The notes under the pieces are model-generated. The model saw nothing but the letters and a program-made list of their open reading frames with translations. It did no database searches and had not been told where the DNA came from. A DNA stretch of 64,000 nucleotides, from NCBI RefSeq assembly GCF_003667315.2, contig NZ_RCTZ02000017.1, positions 40,431 through 104,430 on the forward strand. Direction: 5' to 3'. Positions within the stretch are counted from its first letter, which is position 1, and the number at the start of each line of letters is the position of its first letter. Source of the stretch: Tropicibacter alexandrii. GTDB lineage: Bacteria; Pseudomonadota; Alphaproteobacteria; Rhodobacterales; Rhodobacteraceae. The position numbers were made by a program, and so were the translations under genes. This document shows, one piece after another, positions 36,952-46,459 of this stretch.

Positions 36952-39542
36952 GCCGCCCGCGCGCGCGCCGCGCCGTAATCCATCATCATCTGCGCCTCGT
37001 GCGCCTTGAGACACAGCCGCGCGGTATCGCCAAAGGCCGCCGGGTCGCTGCGCAGCCCCGGCAGCGTCTCGAACAGGCTGGCCCGCGCGCGGTCATCCAG
37101 CGCGCCCAGCCCCTCGTCCCCGACGAAGAAGCTTTCGGTCGCGTGGCCCTCGGCAAAGATCACCTCGTGCCGGTCCAGCAGCAGGTGGATATAGGTCACC
37201 AGCGTGCCGTCCAGCCGGGCGATGCCCGCATCGTCGACCAGATGCGTCGCGGCGGCAAAGACCTCTGGTTCGCCGAACATCAGTTGCGCGGAATAGCCGC
37301 CCAGCAGCATCCGGTGTTGTGGCGAGACGATCAGGTCGCGCGCCCCGCCAAGCGGGCGCAGGTGCCGCGCGGTCTCGGCGGGCAGGGCGCCGGGCGCGAT
37401 CCGGATCGGCGCGGTCCGACCCCGTCCGATCACCGTCCGGTTGCCCATCCAGCGCAGCGGCTGCAAGCCGTTGTCGCGCGTGACCAACCGGTCGCCGGGG
37501 CGCAAGGTCTCGATCGGGCGATAGCCGGTTTCCGTCAGGATGCGCGTGCCGGGCGTAAAGCAGATCACGCTGTCGATATTCGAGAAATTGATGACCGTGC
37601 CGTTCAGCAGCGTAACGCTGCCGGTCAGTTCGCCGCCGCCCGTGTCGGTCCAGCTCAGCGTCGTGCGGTCCGCCAGCCCGTTGAGGTCCAGCACGTCGCC
37701 GCCGGTCTGCGAGGTCGTGTTGCCCTCGATCGTGATGGTGCCCGGACCCTCGGCCAGATCGACGATAGTGATGACGTCGTCGCCATCGCCCGCGTTGACC
37801 GTGTCGCCCGCACTGGCATAGATCGTGTCGTTGCCCGCGCCGCCGGTCAGGCTGTCGGGGCCGGTGCCGCCGATCAGCACGTCGTCACCTGCGCCGCCGA
37901 TCAGCGTATCCGCGCCGTCGCCGCCATCCAGCGTATCAGCCTGCGTTCCGCCGTCGAGCAGGTCGCTGCCCGCGCCGCCGATCAACGAGTCGGAGCCTTC
38001 TTCGCCGTACAGGCTGTCATCGCCGCCGCGCCCGTCGAGCGTGTCATTGCCCAGCCCGCCGTACAGCACGTTGGTCCAAGGGCCCTCGGCATCGACGCCT
38101 TGTGCGTCATAGCCGGTCAGGCTGTCGTCGAAATCCGAGCCGATCAGGCCGTCCAGCCCGCCGCCATTGACATCGCCGGTGGCGTGACCGCCGGAGAAGG
38201 TGTTGGTCGACAGGTCCACCGTCACCCCGGCATCGGACCCGGCATAGGATGCGTAATCCATGCCCGACCCGCCGCTCAGCGTGTCGCCACCCGCGCCACC
38301 TTCGAGCGTGTCGCCGCCGGTCCCGCCATTCAGCACGTCGCTGCCGGTGCCGCCGTTCAGGCTGTCTTCGTCGGCGCCCCCCAGCAGCGTGTCGTTGCCC
38401 GCCTCGCCAAAGATCGTGTCATTGCCGATGCCGCCGTCCAGCGAGTCATCGCCCCCGGCAATCGGCACCGCCTCGAAGGTGACATCGGTGATGTTGATGC
38501 CCTGCGTGTTGCTTTGGCCGTTGGCATAGATGATCTCGATCGTCGCCACCGGCCCGGCCACCTCGACCAGAACCGAGCCATCCGCATCGGCCGACGTGTT
38601 GCCGACCTCGCTGGCTGTGATGGTGTTGCCGCTGACCGTATCGCCGCCTGCGGGCGTCAGGGTGACGGGCACCGGGTTGCCGTCGGCATCATAGGCGTTG
38701 ACGGTGACGATATCGGTATGGTTGCCCGCCGCCCAGTCGATGTCGTTGATGCGAAAGGCGACATCCAGGACTTCGTCCTCGACCGAGGCACCGGTCGAGG
38801 CAGCAAAGCTCATCGTCGCGGTCGAGGTCGGCCCGTCGCCGGTGCCGAACATGAACAGCGAGGAATTCGGGTTGAAGCCACCGTCGGCATAGTTGCGGGT
38901 GCCGGTATCGATGGTGAAGGTCGGGTTGTTGTTGCCGTCATTCGCAAATCCCAGCGTGACGTCGATCACGCCGGTGTCTTGCGTAAAGCCGCCCGCGACA
39001 CTGGTGCCGTTGCCGCCCTGCTGGTTCCAGTTCAGGTCCCCGGCGATGGTCTGCGGGGTGTAGGTGCCGTAGTCGCCATAGATCAGGTCGTCGCCGCCTT
39101 CACCCAGAACGGTATCATTGCCCTGACCGGCCATGACGGTGTCACTGCCGCCACCGGCCCGGATATCGTCATTCGAGCTTCCACCATCGGGGGAATCGCC
39201 ATCAGCGTCCGTGAAATCGGGATCGATCAGGTCGCCGCCGCTGGTGCCGGTGACAATCCCGTCAGACGGAACGACATAGGTTGGCGCGCTCACGACCGAA
39301 GACGAGGTCAGGGTGTCAACCACCCCGTAATCGGGAACGAAATAGACATTGCCGTTGGTGGCCAGATAGTAGACGCCGGGTTCCTGCGTGTTGGTAAAGG
39401 TCTGGCCGTTCCATGTTCCGGACCAGACCCAGTTGCCCGCGCCAAGCGTCTGCTGCGTGGTAAAGGTGATGACGCCACCGGAAATCGTATCCCCGGCGTC
39501 GAGGCTGTTGTCACCCAAGGTGACCAGATAGCCGCTTGGCAT
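36948..39542 (-). CDS. Large RTX/Hint_2 protein
   Basis: 864-residue secreted-type protein. It lacks an ordinary signal peptide and starts [18 protein letters not shown], as do many type I substrates of this order. Residues 110-160 and 365-560 contain many RTX repeats ([11 protein letters not shown] and similar), interrupted by beta-rich segments including one with [10 protein letters not shown] near 335. A Hint_2 domain begins at Cys661 ([13 protein letters not shown]) with [13 protein letters not shown] near 740; the rest of the C-terminus carries [13 protein letters not shown]. Hint domains can self-cleave; here they may act in processing or linkage. The 360 bases upstream (39543-39902) contain its probable promoter. 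Confidence 0.85.
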   Translation of the reverse strand: MPSGYLVTLGDNSLDAGDTISGGVITFTTQQTLGAGNWVWSGTWNGQTFTNTQEPGVYYLATNGNVYFVPDYGVVDTLTSSSVVSAPTYVVPSDGIVTGTSGGDLIDPDFTDADGDSPDGGSSNDDIRAGGGSDTVMAGQGNDTVLGEGGDDLIYGDYGTYTPQTIAGDLNWNQQGGNGTSVAGGFTQDTGVIDVTLGFANDGNNNPTFTIDTGTRNYADGGFNPNSSLFMFGTGDGPTSTATMSFAASTGASVEDEVLDVAFRINDIDWAAGNHTDIVTVNAYDADGNPVPVTLTPAGGDTVSGNTITASEVGNTSADADGSVLVEVAGPVATIEIIYANGQSNTQGINITDVTFEAVPIAGGDDSLDGGIGNDTIFGEAGNDTLLGGADEDSLNGGTGSDVLNGGTGGDTLEGGAGGDTLSGGSGMDYASYAGSDAGVTVDLSTNTFSGGHATGDVNGGGLDGLIGSDFDDSLTGYDAQGVDAEGPWTNVLYGGLGNDTLDGRGGDDSLYGEEGSDSLIGGAGSDLLDGGTQADTLDGGDGADTLIGGAGDDVLIGGTGPDSLTGGAGNDTIYASAGDTVNAGDGDDVITIVDLAEGPGTITIEGNTTSQTGGDVLDLNGLADRTTLSWTDTGGGELTGSVTLLNGTVINFSNIDSVICFTPGTRILTETGYRPIETLRPGDRLVTRDNGLQPLRWMGNRTVIGRGRTAPIRIAPGALPAETARHLRPLGGARDLIVSPQHRMLLGGYSAQLMFGEPEVFAAATHLVDDAGIARLDGTLVTYIHLLLDRHEVIFAEGHATESFFVGDEGLGALDDRARASLFETLPGLRSDPAAFGDTARLCLKAHEAQMMMDYGAARARAA

Positions 39543-39733
39543 TGCCTTGCTCCTGCTCTTCCCCGGAGCGGTCTTCAGGGCCGCTTTTCCGGTTACCTGC
39601 CCCCACCTTGATCGGTGAGGGCACCGTGCTCGTTACTCTTGCCTTCGAACGGCGAGGGGCCGTTTCCACTATGGCTACAGTTCGGGCGTGGCGGAGATCG
39701 GGAACAATTGAGGCAAAATAAGGGTAAATTGGC

Positions 39734-39779
39734 CGTTTTGGAAACGCGGTCGTTTCGTGCCTGAAAACGGGCGTTTCAG
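39734..39779. promoter_or_regulatory. Clustered AAACG/CGTTT motifs upstream of the RTX/Hint gene
   Basis: Five copies of CGTTT or AAACG within 46 bases form two small inverted repeats: GAAACG-CGGT-CGTTTC at 39741-39756, and CTGAAA...TTTCAG at 39761-39779. They lie about 200 bases upstream of the RTX/Hint start in a 360-base region with no gene. They could be an operator array; this is inference from arrangement. Confidence 0.3.
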
Positions 39780-39824
39780 GGTGACTCGTTGTCAGAGAAG
39801 GGAAAAATCAGCACGACAAGGGCA

Positions 39825-39867
39825 GGGGCCGCGCAGGTCCGATCATAAATCAGACACGCGCGGCCCC
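39825..39867 (-). terminator. Inverted repeat after the IorB-like gene
   Basis: Ten-base perfect arms, GGGGCCGCGC at 39825-39834 and the complement at 39858-39867, with a 23-base loop. It lies 35 bases downstream of the molybdopterin subunit stop; no poly-T tract is seen, so terminator function is only possible. Confidence 0.35.
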
Positions 39868-39902
39868 GATTGTTGCCGGTCTTGCGGGGGGTGGAGTGTT
39901 GC

Positions 39903-42128
39903 TCAGCTGTAGAAGGTAAAGGCCTTCTTGAGCGGCAATTCCCGCACCCTTTGTCCCGTCAGGTCGAACAGGGCATTGGCAAGCGCCGGGGCCGCCGGGG
40001 GCGTGCCCGGTTCGCCGATGCCATTCACCCGGTCCTGATTTTCGAGGATACGAACCTCGACCGGGGGCATCTGCGACATCCGAAGGGGCTCGTAATCGGG
40101 GTAGTTCAACTGCTCGACCTTGCCATCGGCAAAGGTGATTTCCTCGCCGATCGCCGCCGACAGGCCATAGGCCAGCCCGCCGGTCAACTGAGCCTCGACG
40201 ATGCTTGGGTCCAGCGCGATGCCCGGATCGGCGGCCATCCATGCGCCGGTCAGACGCACGGCCCCGTCCACATCCTGCACCTCGATCACCACGGCGACCG
40301 GCGTGCCGAAACTGTAGACCATGGCCAGCCCGCGGCCTGTGCCCTCGGGCGTCTGGCCGGTCCAGCCGGACATGTCGCGCACCGCCTCAAGGCAGTAGAA
40401 AGCGGGCAGCCATTCGTCGCGGGTCAGCTTCAACCGCATCTCCAGCGGGTCCGCCCCGGCCTCGTGCGCCAGCTCATCCATGAAGCATTCATGGAAATAT
40501 CCGTTGTAACTGGCCCCGACAGACCGCCAGAAGCCAAGCGGCGGCGCGATCTCGGCCTTGTGGCCCCGTACATGATAATTCGGAATGCCGTAGGGCTGGT
40601 TATAGATGCCATCGACAATTCCCTTGTCGGGCCCGGAGGGCGCAAATCCCATCCAACGGTCCAAGGCCTGCGCGCTGATCGAGGGCGAGGACACGGCCGC
40701 GTCGAAATGCGTGGGCAGCCCGTTCTCGACCATGCCGCGCATCCGCGCGATGGCGGGCGGGCGGTAGTAATCGTGGGTCATGTCCTCTTCACGCGACCAG
40801 ACGACGTTGACCGGCGTGCCCGGCACGGCCTTGGCCACATGGGTCGCGATCACTGCATAGTCGAACTCGCCGCGTCGGCCAAAGCCGCCGCCCATCAGGG
40901 TCACGTTGACCTCGACATTCTCGGCATCGATCCCGGCGGCGTCGGCACAGGCATCGCGCAGGAAGGTCGGCCCTTGGTTGCCGCACCAAATGCGCAGCTT
41001 TGTCCCATCGAACCAAGCGGTTGCGTTCATCGGTTCCATCGTCGCATGGGCGAGGAAGGGGACCCGATATTCGACCTCGATATGAGGGTTCTCCGGTGCG
41101 GTCTCGCCTGTGCTGCGCAGGGTGGAATCCGGCTCGGCGTCAAAGGCCGTCTCCAGCGCCTCGAACATCAGGTCGGTGGTGGCTGGGTAGGCGGCGTCGG
41201 TTTGCCATTCGACGGGGACGGACTCGACGGCTTTCATGGCGAGCCAGGTGTTGGAGGCGATCGCTGCCAGCCCTCCGGGAATTTCGACGATTTTGTCGAC
41301 GCCGGGCATGCGCGCGGCCTCGAACGCGTCATAGGATTTGATCCCGGCGCGGGTCGGCGACAGCCGCACGGCGGCAAAGCGCATGCCGGGCAGGCGGGTG
41401 TCGATGCCGAATTGCGCGGTGCCGGTGGATTTGCCGGGAATGTCAAAGCGGTTTTGCGGCTTGCCGAGGATGGTCCAGTCGGACGGATCGCGCAGACGGA
41501 TCTTGCCCGTATCCTGCTGTACGGCATCGGCGGCCAAGTCCGTATACGGAATTACGGTGCCATCGGGCGCCGTCACCGCCCCCTCCGCCGTCGTCAGGTC
41601 ACCGACCGGCACGCCCAGACGCGCGCTGGCGGCGGCCTTGAGCATCTCGCGTGCCCCGGCGCCTGCAACACGCATCCGCTCGAACCCGTCCTTCATCGCG
41701 GTCGAACCACCGGTGACCTGCATGGAAAAGACCTTGCCCATCACGCCCATCGCCTCGCCCAGCGAATGCTGGAAGGCTGACGCGTCATAGCCCTTGTGTG
41801 GCAGGCCCTCGGCCATCAGCGCGCCGTTGTAATAGGCCTGCGCGGGGGGGCCATGCTCGATCCGGACCTGGTCGAGCGTCACGTCCAGTTCCTCGGCGAT
41901 CAGGGCGGCCCATGTGGTCTGCGTGCCTTGGCCCATCTCGGCGCGAGGCGCGATCAGGGTGATGCCGTCGGCGTTGATGACAACGAAGGGGTTCAGCGCA
42001 CCGTTTTCCGGGTCCAGCGGATTGGCGGCCGGTCTGGTGACGTACCATGCGCCGAAAGCGGCGCCCCCGGCCACGGCCACAGCCCCGAACAGGAAGGTAC
42101 GTCGCGCGATCTTTCCAATGCTGGCCAT
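39903..42128 (-). CDS. Xanthine-dehydrogenase family molybdopterin-binding subunit (IorB-like)
   Basis: 741-residue large subunit of an isoquinoline-1-oxidoreductase-type hydroxylase. A Tat signal with ARRTFLFGA (residues 8-16) points to export. Molybdopterin-binding motifs MGQGTQTTWAALIAEEL (about residue 63) and GGGFGRRGEFDYA near 412 are present, and the catalytic glutamate region GIGEPGTPPAAP lies near 705. It is partnered by the 2Fe-2S subunit just upstream, three bases apart. Such enzymes oxidise N-heterocycles or aldehydes; the substrate is unknown. The maturation XdhC-type protein is not in the window. Confidence 0.9.
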   Translation of the reverse strand: MASIGKIARRTFLFGAVAVAGGAAFGAWYVTRPAANPLDPENGALNPFVVINADGITLIAPRAEMGQGTQTTWAALIAEELDVTLDQVRIEHGPPAQAYYNGALMAEGLPHKGYDASAFQHSLGEAMGVMGKVFSMQVTGGSTAMKDGFERMRVAGAGAREMLKAAASARLGVPVGDLTTAEGAVTAPDGTVIPYTDLAADAVQQDTGKIRLRDPSDWTILGKPQNRFDIPGKSTGTAQFGIDTRLPGMRFAAVRLSPTRAGIKSYDAFEAARMPGVDKIVEIPGGLAAIASNTWLAMKAVESVPVEWQTDAAYPATTDLMFEALETAFDAEPDSTLRSTGETAPENPHIEVEYRVPFLAHATMEPMNATAWFDGTKLRIWCGNQGPTFLRDACADAAGIDAENVEVNVTLMGGGFGRRGEFDYAVIATHVAKAVPGTPVNVVWSREEDMTHDYYRPPAIARMRGMVENGLPTHFDAAVSSPSISAQALDRWMGFAPSGPDKGIVDGIYNQPYGIPNYHVRGHKAEIAPPLGFWRSVGASYNGYFHECFMDELAHEAGADPLEMRLKLTRDEWLPAFYCLEAVRDMSGWTGQTPEGTGRGLAMVYSFGTPVAVVIEVQDVDGAVRLTGAWMAADPGIALDPSIVEAQLTGGLAYGLSAAIGEEITFADGKVEQLNYPDYEPLRMSQMPPVEVRILENQDRVNGIGEPGTPPAAPALANALFDLTGQRVRELPLKKAFTFYS

Positions 42129-42131
42129 GGG

Positions 42132-42587
42132 TTATGCCCCCTCGGTGACGGATTTGATGGCGGCGCGGATGCGCGGATAGGTGCCGCAGCGGCAGATGTT
42201 CCCGCTCATGGCGGCGTCGATATCGTCATCGCTGGGGGCGGGGTTTTCGGCCAGAAGGCTCGCGGCCTGCATGATCTGGCCAGACTGGCAATAGCCGCAT
42301 TGCGCGACCTGATGGTCGATCCACGCCTGTTGCAGACGGTGGAGCGTGTCGGGCGTGCCCAGCCCCTCGATCGTGGTGACCTCGCCCCAGACATCCGCCA
42401 GAGCGACCTGACAGGACCGCACGGCCTCGCCATCGATCTGGACGGTGCAAGCGCCGCAGCTTGCAACCCCGCAGCCGTATTTCGTGCCGGTCAGGTTGAG
42501 CGCATCGCGCAGCACCCACAGCAGCGGGACGTCATCCGGCAGATCGACGTCATGCGTCTGCCCGTTCACGGTAAGGGAGGTGGCCAT
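42132..42587 (-). CDS. 2Fe-2S subunit of IorAB-type molybdenum hydroxylase
   Basis: 151-residue small subunit. The plant-type 2Fe-2S cluster uses [18 protein letters not shown] (about residues 40-57); the second cluster domain uses [13 protein letters not shown] and [11 protein letters not shown] (about 99-138). Length is that of IorA proteins. The ATG at 42587 has GGAG nine bases upstream; a longer in-frame reading exists but lacks this support. It transfers electrons from the molybdenum subunit, probably to a cytochrome. Together they form the last two genes of the minus-strand group that begins with the SDR gene. Confidence 0.9.
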   Translation of the reverse strand: MATSLTVNGQTHDVDLPDDVPLLWVLRDALNLTGTKYGCGVASCGACTVQIDGEAVRSCQVALADVWGEVTTIEGLGTPDTLHRLQQAWIDHQVAQCGYCQSGQIMQAASLLAENPAPSDDDIDAAMSGNICRCGTYPRIRAAIKSVTEGA

Positions 42588-42693
42588 GGTCTCTCCTGTC
42601 ACATTTTCCCGCCATTTTCGCAGGTTGCGCGGCGGGGGCAAGGGGCGGATCGGGGAATCCTATCTAGCGTCACGAGGTAGGCGAAAAGCCTCG

Positions 42694-43317
42694 TCAGTCG
42701 AGTTGTTTTTCCGTGAAGGAAAGGGCTTTGCCCGTGTTTTCACGACAGCTTCGGACCTTATCGACCAATGGGGAGAGGTCGGATATGGCCTTTATCAGGA
42801 TCAGTGACAGGGTTCCTGTTGCGCGCTGTATTTTCGGGGAATTGCCGCAAATTGCGATGGTTTTGACGCTTTTGAAGCTGGCCTGATCCAAAGCTTGCCT
42901 TCTACGCTCAATGACCCGCGCGATGGCTTCTTCGCGGTCCAACTGCAGCCGTTCAATCCATGTCAACCGAGGCGGTGGCGCGCCGGTGTCTAATTCGAAC
43001 TGGACAAGTTGGTTCCCTTGGACCTGTTTGATGTCGAGGCGCTTCACTTCATCAAGGTGGATCTTTGTGACGATCACTCGGTCGCGACCCTGCTCAGGCG
43101 ACGGGCAAAATCCGATGTTTCGGATGACCTCTGTCAGAACGCAGTCTTCGAGGGTGAACGAGATATGTGTGGGAACGTGGTTCGGCGGTTGGCTTGCCGC
43201 AGTCAGCAGGGCAGCGACGCCGCTGTCCGCTGTCTGCGCCGAGGCGGGGGCCGCACAGGCAAAGACAGCCAATGCGGCAACACGTTTCAAATGGACTGAC
43301 ACAGGATGAGGCCGCAT
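42694..43317 (-). CDS. Hypothetical exported protein
   Basis: 207-residue protein, no recognised family. A signal peptide (about residues 1-27, ending PASAQ) is followed by a mature part with four cysteines (LEDCVL, IGFCPS, IAICGN and VRSCRE), suggesting two disulfides, and a basic helical section EEAIARVIERRRQAL. Base composition is visibly less GC-rich than neighbours. It begins 17 bases after kynA, but no clear ribosome-binding site precedes the ATG. No tie to tryptophan catabolism can be inferred. Confidence 0.65.
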   Translation of the reverse strand: MRPHPVSVHLKRVAALAVFACAAPASAQTADSGVAALLTAASQPPNHVPTHISFTLEDCVLTEVIRNIGFCPSPEQGRDRVIVTKIHLDEVKRLDIKQVQGNQLVQFELDTGAPPPRLTWIERLQLDREEAIARVIERRRQALDQASFKSVKTIAICGNSPKIQRATGTLSLILIKAISDLSPLVDKVRSCRENTGKALSFTEKQLD

Positions 43318-43334
43318 CGTTTTTTTGTCACGCT

Positions 43335-44162
43335 TCACAGAGCCGTTCGCAGATGCCATAGGTCGGGAAACAGTTCGACCTCCAGCATGCGCTTTAGATA
43401 AGACGCGCCGCCGGTTCCGCCAGTGCCGCGTTTCAATCCGATCACCCGTTCCACGGTCGTCACGTGGTTGAAGCGCCAGCGGCGGAAATAATCCTCCAGA
43501 TCGACCAGCTTTTCGGCGAGTTCGTAGAGATCCCAATAGCGCTGCGGGTCGCGATAGACCTGTTCCCATGCGGCGCGCAGGCAGTCGTCGGGGGCATGGG
43601 GCGTCGCTTGGTCCCGGGCGGGGAGATCGATCGAGACCGCCCGTGCGAGCCGCGCGTTGGCCACGTCATAGAGCGAGGGCTGGGTCAGTTCGGCCTCAAG
43701 CCGGGCCATGAGGTCGGGCCGGTGCGCATGGGGGCGGATCATCGCCGGGTTGCGATTGCCCAAGGTGAACTCGATCATCCGGTATTGGAAGGACTGGAAG
43801 CCGGAACTGTGCCCCAGCGCGTCGCGGAAGGTGGTGTAGTCCGAGGGGGTCATCGTCCGCAGCACGTCCCAGGCGGAATTCAATTGCTCGAAGATGCGCG
43901 ATACGCGGGCCAGACGCTTGAACGCGGGGCGAATGTCGTCCTCGGCCAGTTGGTGGCGGGCCTCTGTCAGCTCGTGCAGGGCGAGCTTCATCCACAGTTC
44001 GGAGGTCTGGTGCTGTATGATGAACAGCAGCTCGTCATTGGCATCAGACAGCGGGTGCTGGGCGGACAAAATGGCGTCGAGACCGAGATAGTCGGTGTAG
44101 GACATGGCGCCATCGAAGGACATCTTGGCGCCTTCGGTTTCGGGATTGTAGGGGTCGGTCAT
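43335..44162 (-). CDS. kynA: Tryptophan 2,3-dioxygenase
   Basis: Haem enzyme of 275 residues that opens the indole ring of L-tryptophan to N-formylkynurenine. Family landmarks are [14 protein letters not shown] near the start, [23 protein letters not shown] near residue 42 (substrate-binding Arg/His region), [16 protein letters not shown] near 115 and [22 protein letters not shown] near residue 232. The start at 44162 is chosen because the family normally begins about 20 residues before YTDYL; the longer in-frame reading upstream is unlikely. It is downstream of kynU across a 133-base gap with a dispersed repeat. Confidence 0.94.
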   Translation of the reverse strand: MTDPYNPETEGAKMSFDGAMSYTDYLGLDAILSAQHPLSDANDELLFIIQHQTSELWMKLALHELTEARHQLAEDDIRPAFKRLARVSRIFEQLNSAWDVLRTMTPSDYTTFRDALGHSSGFQSFQYRMIEFTLGNRNPAMIRPHAHRPDLMARLEAELTQPSLYDVANARLARAVSIDLPARDQATPHAPDDCLRAAWEQVYRDPQRYWDLYELAEKLVDLEDYFRRWRFNHVTTVERVIGLKRGTGGTGGASYLKRMLEVELFPDLWHLRTAL

Positions 44163-44238
44163 GGTGTCGTGATCCAAAGGGGCGGCTTCGCCGCGCAGGT
44201 TTTCTCGGGCCTCGCTGGCGCGTGGCCCTGCGGGGATG

Positions 44239-44292
44239 AGGGGGCTGTCTGCCCCCTCAAACTCCCCCGACGGTATTTGTGGCCAGAAGAGG
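44239..44292 (+). repeat. Dispersed intergenic repeat, copy C
   Basis: GGGGGCTGTCTGCCCCC hairpin, then CCCCCGACGGTATTTGTGGC and CAGAAGAGG. It is a divergent relative of copies A and B. It lies between kynA and kynU, reaching to the kynU stop region. Confidence 0.55.
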
Positions 44293-44295
44293 CCT

Positions 44296-45489
44296 TTAGG
44301 TGACGGCCTTGCGCGCCTTGAAGTCGGGCGTGTCCCAGAGGCGGTCGCGCAGGATGCGGGCGAGCGTGTCGGCGGCGTGGTCGACATCGGCGTCCGTGGT
44401 GTAAAGCGGTGTGAAGCCGAAGCGCAGGATGTCGGGGGCGCGGAAATCACCGATCACCTTGTGCGCGACGAGGGCCTGCATGATGGCGTAGCCTTCGGCG
44501 TGGCGGAAGGAGACCTGGCTGCCGCGCTGCGCGTGGTCGCGGGGCGTGGCGAGGGTGACATCGGGGCAGGTGGCCTCGACCTGTTGGATGAAGCGGTCGG
44601 TCAGTTGCAGCGAGCGGGCGCGGAGCGCGTCGAGGTCGACGCTGTCCCAGATGTCGAGCGCCGCGTCGAGCGCGGCCAGTTGCAGAATGGGGGGCGTGCC
44701 GACGCGCATGCGTTCGATACCCTGACCCGGGCGATAGTCCTGCTCGAAGGCGAAGGGCGCGTCATGGCCCAGCCATCCGGCGAGCGCCGGTTCCGCCTGT
44801 TCGGCGTGGCGCGGCGCGACATAGATGAAGGCCGGGCCGCCGGGGCCGGAATTGAGGTACTTGTAAGTGCAGCCCACGGCGAAATCCGCGCCACCTGCGG
44901 CTGCGTCGACGCGGAAAGCGCCAGCGGAATGGGCGAGATCCCAGATCGCCAATGCGCCCTTTTCGTGGGCCTTGGCGGTCAGGCGTGGCATGTCGTGGCG
45001 GCGGCCCGTGCGGTAGTCGACCTCGGTGATGAGGGTCACGGCGACCTCTTCGGTGATGGCGTCTTCGACCTCCTCGGGGGCGACGATTTTCAGCTCGTAA
45101 GTGCCCCCGATCAGGCGGCAAAGGCCCTGCGCCATATACAGATCTGACGGAAAGTTCCCGGAATCCGACAGAATGATCCGTCTCTCGGGGCGCAATTTCA
45201 GCGCTGCGGCAAGCGCCTGAAAGACCTTGATCGACAGGGTGTCGCCAAGGACGGTGTGGCCCGGCTCGGCGCCGATCAGCCGCCCGATGCGGTCGCCCAT
45301 GGCGCGTGGCATGGCCATCCAATCGCAGGCATTCCAAGCGGAGATCAGGTGCTTGCCCCATTCCTCGGTCAGCATGGTTTGCATCCGGGCAGGGGCGGCC
45401 TTGGGCAGGGGGCCAAGGGAATTGCCGTCGAGGTAGCAGACCCCCTCGGGCAGGTCGAAGAGGGCGCGGGTTTTCGTGAAGTCAGTCAT
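44296..45489 (-). CDS. kynU: Kynureninase
   Basis: PLP enzyme of 397 residues that splits kynurenine to anthranilate and alanine. Near the N-terminus [31 protein letters not shown] near 108; Asp in [14 protein letters not shown] segment near 184; the PLP lysine is Lys210 in [14 protein letters not shown]. Length is normal. The gene is between the SDR gene upstream and kynA downstream, consistent with tryptophan catabolism via anthranilate. A formamidase (kynB) gene is not visible in the group. Confidence 0.95.
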   Translation of the reverse strand: MTDFTKTRALFDLPEGVCYLDGNSLGPLPKAAPARMQTMLTEEWGKHLISAWNACDWMAMPRAMGDRIGRLIGAEPGHTVLGDTLSIKVFQALAAALKLRPERRIILSDSGNFPSDLYMAQGLCRLIGGTYELKIVAPEEVEDAITEEVAVTLITEVDYRTGRRHDMPRLTAKAHEKGALAIWDLAHSAGAFRVDAAAGGADFAVGCTYKYLNSGPGGPAFIYVAPRHAEQAEPALAGWLGHDAPFAFEQDYRPGQGIERMRVGTPPILQLAALDAALDIWDSVDLDALRARSLQLTDRFIQQVEATCPDVTLATPRDHAQRGSQVSFRHAEGYAIMQALVAHKVIGDFRAPDILRFGFTPLYTTDADVDHAADTLARILRDRLWDTPDFKARKAVT

Positions 45490-45591
45490 CTATCGTGTCC
45501 TTTGCACGTGAACGGGGCCCGTCCGGCAAGGGACGGGAGGATCAGGGCAAAGGGGCCGGTGTCGGCGGATCGGGTCTGCGGCAGGTATATC

Positions 45592-46341
45592 TCATATCTC
45601 TCCACCGGCGATCTGGATCGCTTGGCCGTTCATGCTGCCAGAGTTTGGCCCGCATAGAAAGAGGGCGGCGTCCGCGACCTCTTCGGGCGTGATCAGTCGG
45701 CCATGGGGGTTGACGCCGACCATCAACTCGCGCGCCTCGTCGGCGGACATGCCGGTGCGGGCCATGATGCTGTCGACATTGGATGACACGATGGCCGTGT
45801 CCACATAGGCCGGGCAGAGCGCGTTGAAAGTGTAGGGCTTTTTCGCATAATCCGCCGACAGCGCGCGGATCAGGCCCAAGAGCGCGTGTTTCGACGCGGT
45901 ATAGGTGGGCGCGCCCTTCAACCCCTTGATCCCGGCGATGGACGAGACGGCGATGACGCGGCCCCACTCGGTCGTGGTCATGGATTTCAGCGACTCGCGG
46001 ATGGTCAGGAAGGCCCCGTCCACATTGGTCGCCATCATGTCCCGCCAGAAATCGAGGTCGGTTTTCAGGATCGCGCGGCCCTCGGCGATGCCAGCATTGG
46101 GGACGCAGATCTGGATCGGGCCACGTGCCTCGACCGCCTGCGCGATGCCGTCGACCACCGAGGCCTCGGACTGGACGTCCATTTCCAACGGGTGGATGTT
46201 CGGCCCGGCGGCCTCTTGCAGTTTGGACAGGCGCCGCCCGGTGATCGTGACCTGTGCACCCTGATCGGCCAAAGCGCGGGCGATGGCCAGACCGATGCCG
46301 GTGCCGCCGCCCGTGACGATTGCGTGTTTGCCGTTCAGCAT
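45592..46341 (-). CDS. Short-chain dehydrogenase/reductase
   Basis: 249-residue classical SDR. Cofactor motif TGGGTGIGLAIARAL (residues 10-24), NAG near 87, catalytic Ser in AVSSIAGIKG and Tyr/Lys in PTYTASKHALLG near 152-160, and a C-terminal NGQAIQIAGGEI. It starts 102 bases before kynU in the same direction and is likely co-transcribed. SDRs of this kind occur in anthranilate/2-aminobenzoyl-CoA degradation clusters, but others reduce beta-keto acids, so its substrate is uncertain. The divergent MBL gene begins 118 bases upstream. Confidence 0.88.
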   Translation of the reverse strand: MLNGKHAIVTGGGTGIGLAIARALADQGAQVTITGRRLSKLQEAAGPNIHPLEMDVQSEASVVDGIAQAVEARGPIQICVPNAGIAEGRAILKTDLDFWRDMMATNVDGAFLTIRESLKSMTTTEWGRVIAVSSIAGIKGLKGAPTYTASKHALLGLIRALSADYAKKPYTFNALCPAYVDTAIVSSNVDSIMARTGMSADEARELMVGVNPHGRLITPEEVADAALFLCGPNSGSMNGQAIQIAGGEI

Positions 46342-46459
46342 GGCGTCCTCCCTTTGGCTGCCAACTTATCGGCCCGCGCACGGCAGGCAAGCCCCCGTCT
46401 TTCTTGTCATTGCCATTCACACATGCGAATGTCTGCGCGTGACCGAGGGAGGATCGAAC

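Noticed and set aside
37800..38460. Regular repeats that could be taken for a CRISPR array
   Set aside because: They are in-frame RTX nonapeptide codons, with no constant repeat and spacer structure. The same holds for 16650-17460 and 27690-27850.
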